Part shown: one piece after another, positions 59,301-64,000 of the stretch
Numbering within the stretch: the first letter of the stretch is position 1
Layout: each line of letters starts with the position of its first letter
Assembly (NCBI GenBank): GCA_023374045.1
Contig: CM041778.1
Location: 97,218,839-97,282,838, forward strand
DNA from: Limonium bicolor
Lineage: Eukaryota; Streptophyta; Magnoliopsida; Caryophyllales; Plumbaginaceae
DNA: 64,000 nt
Reading direction: 5' to 3'
Notes under the pieces: generated by a model
Told to the model about the DNA's origin: nothing
Databases searched by the model: none
What the model saw: the letters and a program-made list of their open reading frames with translations, nothing else
Position numbers and translations under genes: made by a program

Positions 59301-60712
59301 TAAAATAGATGGCAATAATCATTCTAAACTTGACATAGCCAGGAAAAGAGATTTCCCAACGGGGCTTACTATCCACATAGTCACAAAAGCAGGTACATAA
59401 GTTTCTTTTGAAAGGGTAGATGTGAGTTCAAAGCCTTATTATTGCATGGTTTGCAGCTTTTGCAGGCGCGGCCCCAAATATAGGCTGCTATAATTTACTG
59501 TAGAAAAGACATGCTGATGAAGTTGCCCATGTAACTTTGAAGAAGAGACGATTGCTTGTATATTTCAGATGTAAATAGGCAACAAAACTGTGGAGCATCA
59601 TTTGGATCTGGTGAGCATCAACAAGGAGACTAAACCTCACATATTATAGCTTGTGTAGTTTGTCCCTCACTAAAAAAAAAGCTATGCAAAGAAACAAACA
59701 AAATTCAACTTATTACTCTAGTCTATGAAACATGGAGTGAAAGACAGCAAAGACTGTTTAAGGATGCGAAGTGTTTAGCTTCTAGCATCTGACATTTGAG
59801 AATCAGGGATATAGACCTATCAACATCATAGGAGTTGGAGTTGCTTCTTACAGGTTTTCTAGTACGGGTTTCTGGATGCTGGATAATCATTTGGTGCAAT
59901 GCTAATTGATATTGGATATATATCACTCAAGAAAATAACTATGCACTCTGACACCTAACTGACCTTAACCAGATACATTTCAAAAAAGATCACTTAACAA
60001 TGTGAGCACTTCACTTGAAAAATTCAAAAATCAATGTAGCTTAATCTTTTATGATAAATTACATTGACATTGTTTCACAGTATCTGTAAGAAAGACGTGC
60101 ATGCATAATTTATAGAATTAACCACTCTACAATAAAGGAGGAGATAAAAAGGAAAACCTTTTAGTCCTTTGGACGATAATCTGCCTCTCATTTTCTCCAC
60201 GGCTACAGAGGACAAGTCTATGCAGGTGATGTTTGTAATTCCGTCCCTGTACATTTCTTCCCCGAGTTGTGAGTTACCGCACCCCAATTCCAACACCTAT
60301 ACCGAACGAAGAAGAAAACAAATCAACTGATTTACAAACACTTGTAGCCTAAAGTTCAAACAGCTAATCGCAAAAGGGTCAAATTTCTAAAGCGAAGATG
60401 CAAAACACAGTCGAGAGGCGCACAGCGGATGTGGGCTTGATATGGTCAAGTAGGAGATGGCGGAAATGGGAGTAATCCTTAAACCATTCATAATGCTCCT
60501 CCTTGGAAAATCTTTCGTCCCTGCAAGAGGAGGAAAAGTGACCAATACGAATTGTAAATATCTATTCTCATAGCAAACTTTATACCAGAACGGCCACTAA
60601 AAAATTCCAACCAGTAAAGGGGGTCGAGATAAGCGAGAGCTGATGTGGGCAGAAACGTATCGTTGCTGGCTATAGCGGTACCCCTGTCCTGGTCCTTGGA
60701 CTTCGATTCCAT
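56379..60712 (-). CDS. SAM-dependent methyltransferase, EEF1AKMT4-like (seven exons)
   Basis: Exons on the minus strand: 60712-60612, 60520-60424, 60296-60158, 57383-57301, 57199-57065, 56904-56812 and 56513-56379, all with GT-AG introns, giving 260 residues. Residues 31-50 read DPLYWDERFSKEEHYEWFKD. Motif I VLELGCGNSQLGEE starts at 67, the acidic CIDLSS is at 91-96, ADMLDLPFENETFDVVIEKG is near 119-138, DVLFVDSGDPWNP is at 141-153, and HRVLKPDGIFISITFGQ is at 169-185. EFTWSMEYKTFGDGFHYFVY follows. This is the class I fold of EEF1AKMT4/ECE2-like enzymes; the human member methylates elongation factor eEF1A. The plant substrate is inferred only. Exon 6 is odd: the expected acceptor (exon from 56915, PHFR..) gives a frameshift, whereas an AG 11 bases later (exon from 56904) keeps the frame but drops the PHFRR motif. 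Confidence 0.85.
57718..58055. repeat. 177-bp tandem duplication in intron 3
   Basis: Copies at 57718-57894 and 57895-58055 share GACGCTAGAGATGCGAACC, AAGCACCAGTTCCCTGATC and AAAATCATCGATCCTT. Differences are few. Confidence 0.92.
57871..58175. repeat. 25-bp perfect inverted repeat around the second copy
   Basis: Positions 57871-57895 (TTTGACTTGAAAATAAGCTG and then TAGTG) are the exact reverse complement of 58151-58175 (starting CACTACAGCTTATTTTCAAG). The arms face each other across about 255 bases. Confidence 0.92.
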
Positions 60713-60870
60713 TATAGGTACCAAATTGTGGAAGCTCGCGGTGGGAATGACCTGGTCGAGGAGGGTTGGAGACTTGGAGGAGCCGTCTCCTCGTACTTTC
60801 CCCAAGTATTAACCCTGCAAAATGCCAAAATGCCAAAATGCGCTCTTTTTTCAACAAATAGTGCGATTGA
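60713..60870 (-). promoter_or_regulatory. Probable 5' untranslated region of the methyltransferase
   Basis: The ATG at 60712 is the first in-frame ATG. Upstream, the frame stays open for about 30 codons (GKVRGDGSSKSPTLLDQVIP) without an ATG, so either this is untranslated leader or a start lies at a non-ATG codon. AATGCCAAA repeats and a long A run (60889-60904) lie farther out. Confidence 0.4.
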
Positions 60871-60904
60871 GTTTTATTACATGTTTTTAAAAAAAAAAAA
60901 AAAA

Positions 60905-62300
60905 TTGAAGATGTTTGGCAAATTCATTCGATGATAGTTATGAAATACCACTAATACACCCAAAATTCATAAAATATTACTCTAAATGTTGTTTAATAGG
61001 AAAAAATATTAAAATTCCTCTATTAATTTTAAAAACTATTGTTAAAGTTCAACTACTAGGAGTTAAAAGTTACAAAAAAAATGACAAACAATTCAAAATA
61101 CATAAACAAAATAAGCAAATTTAAAAAACTAAAATAAATTGTGAAATATAAAACATTTAAATTATCATAAAATATTGAAAAAATAAATAATTATTAAAAA
61201 ATGTCAATATTTTTTAAATGAATAAATCAGCATAAAAGAGGTCATTTAGAAAAAAATAAAATAATATTATAACTGTTAAAAAGTTATAACGATTAAACAT
61301 AATAATTTAATTTATTTGTTTTTTCATACTTTCTCAAACTCTTCATCATGCTCATTCAATAATAACTAATAAAGTAATAAATAAATTATACCTTTGTCTT
61401 AACATATTAAAATAGTAATAAACAATAAAAGTACAAATTAGTTTATTAAATAAATAATGTTTCTATTTTTTCTGCTTTTAGAAAGGTTTTTTTAAACAAG
61501 ATAATTAAAATTTTGTTTAAACAATGTTTTGAGAATTTTGGTGCTTAATAGAAGGACTTTAATTTTTCTATGTATTATTTAATTTTATTAATACTTTATT
61601 ATGGTGTTCTAAAAATTAACATTTTTTCAAATTAATATTTTACTACCTCCATCCTTGTTTGACGGTCTTTTATGTCGTTTGGTTTTAATATTTAACATGT
61701 AAAAAATATATTTATAATCTAATTTTTGTACTTGTAGAAAACTATATTTGTAGAACTTCATTTTATAAAAATTTTCTTTTATATGTTTAATATTGAAGTG
61801 TAAAGTTATATCAAAAACAAACAGGACAGTTAAGTGACATATTATGAACTTTTAAAATATTTTGTTAACTTGCAACATATTTTATGTTTTTTTGTTGTTG
61901 ATAGTGTCATTTTATGAATTTCAGGAAAATTTTAATGTTATCTCATAATTTATCATCTTTAAATGATATTTTATAAATTAACCGAATAATGAAATTATTT
62001 TAAAATAAAAAGACTTTATTACATGGTTTGCTTGGTTTAAGGTTTTTGTCCACTTCTCTCCATAAAATGTTTGTTATTTAAGTTAGATTTTTAGGTTTGT
62101 AATTGTTTTAGAAATTCTTTATTATTAAAAAATTTACAGTCATAAAAGAATTAGAAAATTGAAAATAATAATTAATTTTACTAAATTAGATAATATAAAT
62201 AAATTATGCAATATTCTTTAAATTATGAAAGAAAAAAAAAGCAAATGTGTTTTTATGTTCTTTTTATAAATGAGGCATTAGTCTTTTGTTAAAGATAAAA
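60905..62300. other. Very AT-rich intergenic DNA
   Basis: About 1.4 kb dominated by A and T runs. TACTACCTCCATCC at 61641 is Stowaway-like but lacks a clear partner. No gene recognised. Confidence 0.45.
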
Positions 62301-62309
62301 GTAACCTGA

Positions 62310-63683
62310 CAAATGTGCGAGCTAAGATGGGTCTCATTAAAATATTCTTAAGCAAAACCCGGTGGGAAAAAGCCTAAGGAGGAAAAAGAGTACACAGCCC
62401 AACCCCTATGATTACATCAGATGGCATACGATGATACAATTCCCAAATCCAAGCTCCAGACATACCACCTTGTACCCTTATGCATCATCCTACTAGCCTA
62501 TAGCCTATAACAGATGCACAACACTCATAATACATACTATTCTACTAACCATTTCTTCTCCTAACCCGCTAACCAAAACGACCATCCAAAGAGCCCTCTC
62601 ACAACTTCAAACAAAACCCTTCCACGATATTCTTGGTGTGTCCCTGTGTACTTCTTTATTCCTCTACCTTTGTATCGATCACTACTGACCCCGACTACCT
62701 CTCCTCAAATTCTCGCCTGAGATTGGATTTGATCGATGATATTAGATTTGGTGAGACTTGGGTTAGGAACTTGGCAGCCTAACTGTAGAAGCAAATCAAT
62801 GCACTCCTCCGCTTTTGATTCTACGTTTATGATTTTCCCTGCTCATTTCTTGCTGATGGTCTTTGCCTCTGGAAGAGTGGAATAGTCACCTCGTGATCTG
62901 TAGAATTTTTTCCATTCCTGGGACTGATCGGTGTTTGTAGTGGAGAATCTTGGATAAATGTGTCATCTTGGAAAAAAAAGTGTCAGGTATAATTACAGAA
63001 TCCTCGTTCTCATCCTGCGCATGTTGCGTCTGAGCAGAATTGGAGCCGTCTTTTGCAAAACTTTTGTCGCCTAACTGCTCCGTACTAACGAATTGATTGG
63101 GGGACAACTCTACGACTGAGGGAAAAGTAGGGTCATCATCCCCCCTGTCCACCCCGCACAGATTACCAGGTCAGTCGACCGTTTCTGATAATCCTTTCTC
63201 TCACCAATTTGAAAATTATTCGGGAGCTGTGTCTGGGGTGCCCCCCCCCCCCCCCCCCCGTGCCCGCTTGCTCATTAATTTCTCTACATCATTTATAGAC
63301 GGGGCGCCTAGGGATCTGGGCACCAATTCATTTTCTGAGCACGCATCCGTATTCTGGGAATGTACCATCCCGTTCGACTGACCCTCACCTTCCTGCGCTT
63401 TTTAACTTTGGTCATCTTCAACAATCTGGATGATACTCTCTAAGAGGTCCAGATTTTTGGACTGAAACATATGTTTGTTGGCTTCGACAATACTTACAGG
63501 AAAATTCTGGTTGTCAACTTTAACAGTAATTTTCCAATTGATTAATTGAAGCGTTGAGGTTTCGATTTGAACCCGAATCTCCGTGTTCTCCACAAATTGA
63601 CTTACTTCTTCCTCCACTTTGATCACCTCTCCTACAGTTTGGGCTATCCTTCAAACATTTGTCTTGTTCCACGCATGCAATGG
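62310..63683 (-). pseudogene. LINE ORF1-like (DUF4283-type) remnant
   Basis: From 63683 leftward the minus strand reads PLHAWN, then IAQTVGEVIKVEEEVSQFVE, EIRVQIETSTLQLINWKITV and FPVSIVEANK. This fits the DUF4283-type region of plant LINE ORF1 proteins (PLHAW...G..I.VDE...ARI.V...VV). Downstream is an acidic, glutamine-rich stretch (63152-62886: VELSPNQFVSTEQLG), with several stops and frame changes. Near 62340-62400 GAAAAACCCGGTGGG-type sequence resembles text common in plant retroelements. No reverse transcriptase is present. Confidence 0.55.
63240..63261. repeat. Poly-C tract
   Basis: About 20 consecutive C within the LINE-like remnant. Its exact length is doubtful, because such runs are hard to sequence. 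Confidence 0.9.
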
Positions 63684-64000
63684 TGATAAGTGTCAAAATG
63701 AGCATGTTTTATAGGTGTATTTCATGTTTAATATCAGCACTTTTCTTGCTCATTTCTCCACTTCTGTTAGTTTTCCTCTAGTTTATATTTTATTGTTTAT
63801 CTCACAGAATTATTGGTTTAACATGAGGAAAACCAAGCCGGGAGTGAAGTAGACAAAGAGACGAACGCGTAGACGCAAACGGCTCAGAAAACGGAGTCCA
63901 AACGAAGAATCTAGAGCCGGTCGAAGTTCGTAGAACGAAATAAGTCACGGTCAGCACTACAGCATTGCAACCGCCTGCACAACCGCCCCAAAAGGAGGCG
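63684..64000 (+). repeat. LTR of the Athila-type family, opposite orientation, cut by the window edge
   Basis: Begins TGATAAGTGTCAAAATGAGC, the reverse complement of the ends at 39320, 42979 and 46840. It continues with the same family sequence (CTCATTTCTCCACTTC, AGTTTTCCTCTAG). It inserts into the LINE-like remnant just before its PLHAW codons. The five bases before it are AATGG. Whether it is a solo LTR or a full element cannot be seen. Confidence 0.88.

Larger units (their letters stand above)
57384..60157 (-). other. Long intron 3 of the methyltransferase gene
   Basis: A 2.77-kb intron (donor AAAAG|GTTTTC, acceptor ATTCCAG). It holds a 177-bp tandem duplication, a 25-bp perfect inverted repeat and an LTR-like stretch around 58180-58600. 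The open frame at 58717-59031 on the plus strand has no recognisable product. Confidence 0.7.

Overview
The window is nuclear DNA of a flowering plant, most likely a eudicot. It contains two spliced host genes of plant type, Ty1/copia and Ty3/gypsy-like retroelements with plant primer-binding sites, and CACTA, hAT and SINE-like elements. Nothing bacterial is present: no operons, no CRISPR array, and no rRNA or convincing functional tRNA gene. About four fifths of the sequence is transposon-derived. The host genes lie in the right-hand third.

Layout. 0-1.3 kb: decayed copia pol end plus a 3' LTR. 1.5-2.8 kb: short CACTA element. 3.16-3.77 kb: small hAT element with a perfect 8-bp target duplication. 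4.2-29.3 kb: one large composite. A minus-strand non-autonomous retroelement (about 3.4-kb LTRs, non-coding internal part under 0.7 kb) is arranged as LTR-internal-LTR-internal-LTR, with a single 5-bp target duplication (ATAAA) at its two outer edges. Its first LTR is interrupted by a 7.7-kb TG...CA insertion (TSD AATAT). That insertion holds decayed ~190-bp tandem repeats, a 53-bp minisatellite and another hAT element. Its middle LTR is interrupted by a 5.8-kb CACTA element (TSD AAT) carrying pieces of two host genes, an ILP1/GCFC-type gene and a prohibitin gene.

30.1-31.6 kb: large imperfect inverted repeat. 32.8-40.85 kb: minus-strand SIRE-like copia wreck, interrupted in gag by a solo LTR (TSD ACTGG). 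41.6-46.8 kb: non-autonomous LTR element with an Athila-type primer-binding site, inserted into a GT microsatellite; its LTR is related to the solo LTR. 47-51.4 kb: sequence of unknown origin with a 263-bp tandem duplication.

Host genes. 51.5-53.2 kb, minus: PDV2, a chloroplast-division factor of the outer envelope, two exons. 56.4-60.7 kb, minus: a seven-exon SAM-dependent methyltransferase of the EEF1AKMT4 type. Its sixth exon is in frame only if a downstream splice acceptor is used. A hAT element lies between the two genes. The right edge holds a decayed LINE ORF1-like stretch, itself hit by another LTR that runs off the window.

The two genes share a strand but no evident pathway: one acts in plastid division, the other probably in protein methylation. 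The main interest is the nested transposon history, which can be dated layer by layer from target duplications and empty sister LTRs, the captured gene pieces, and the splice-site change in the methyltransferase.
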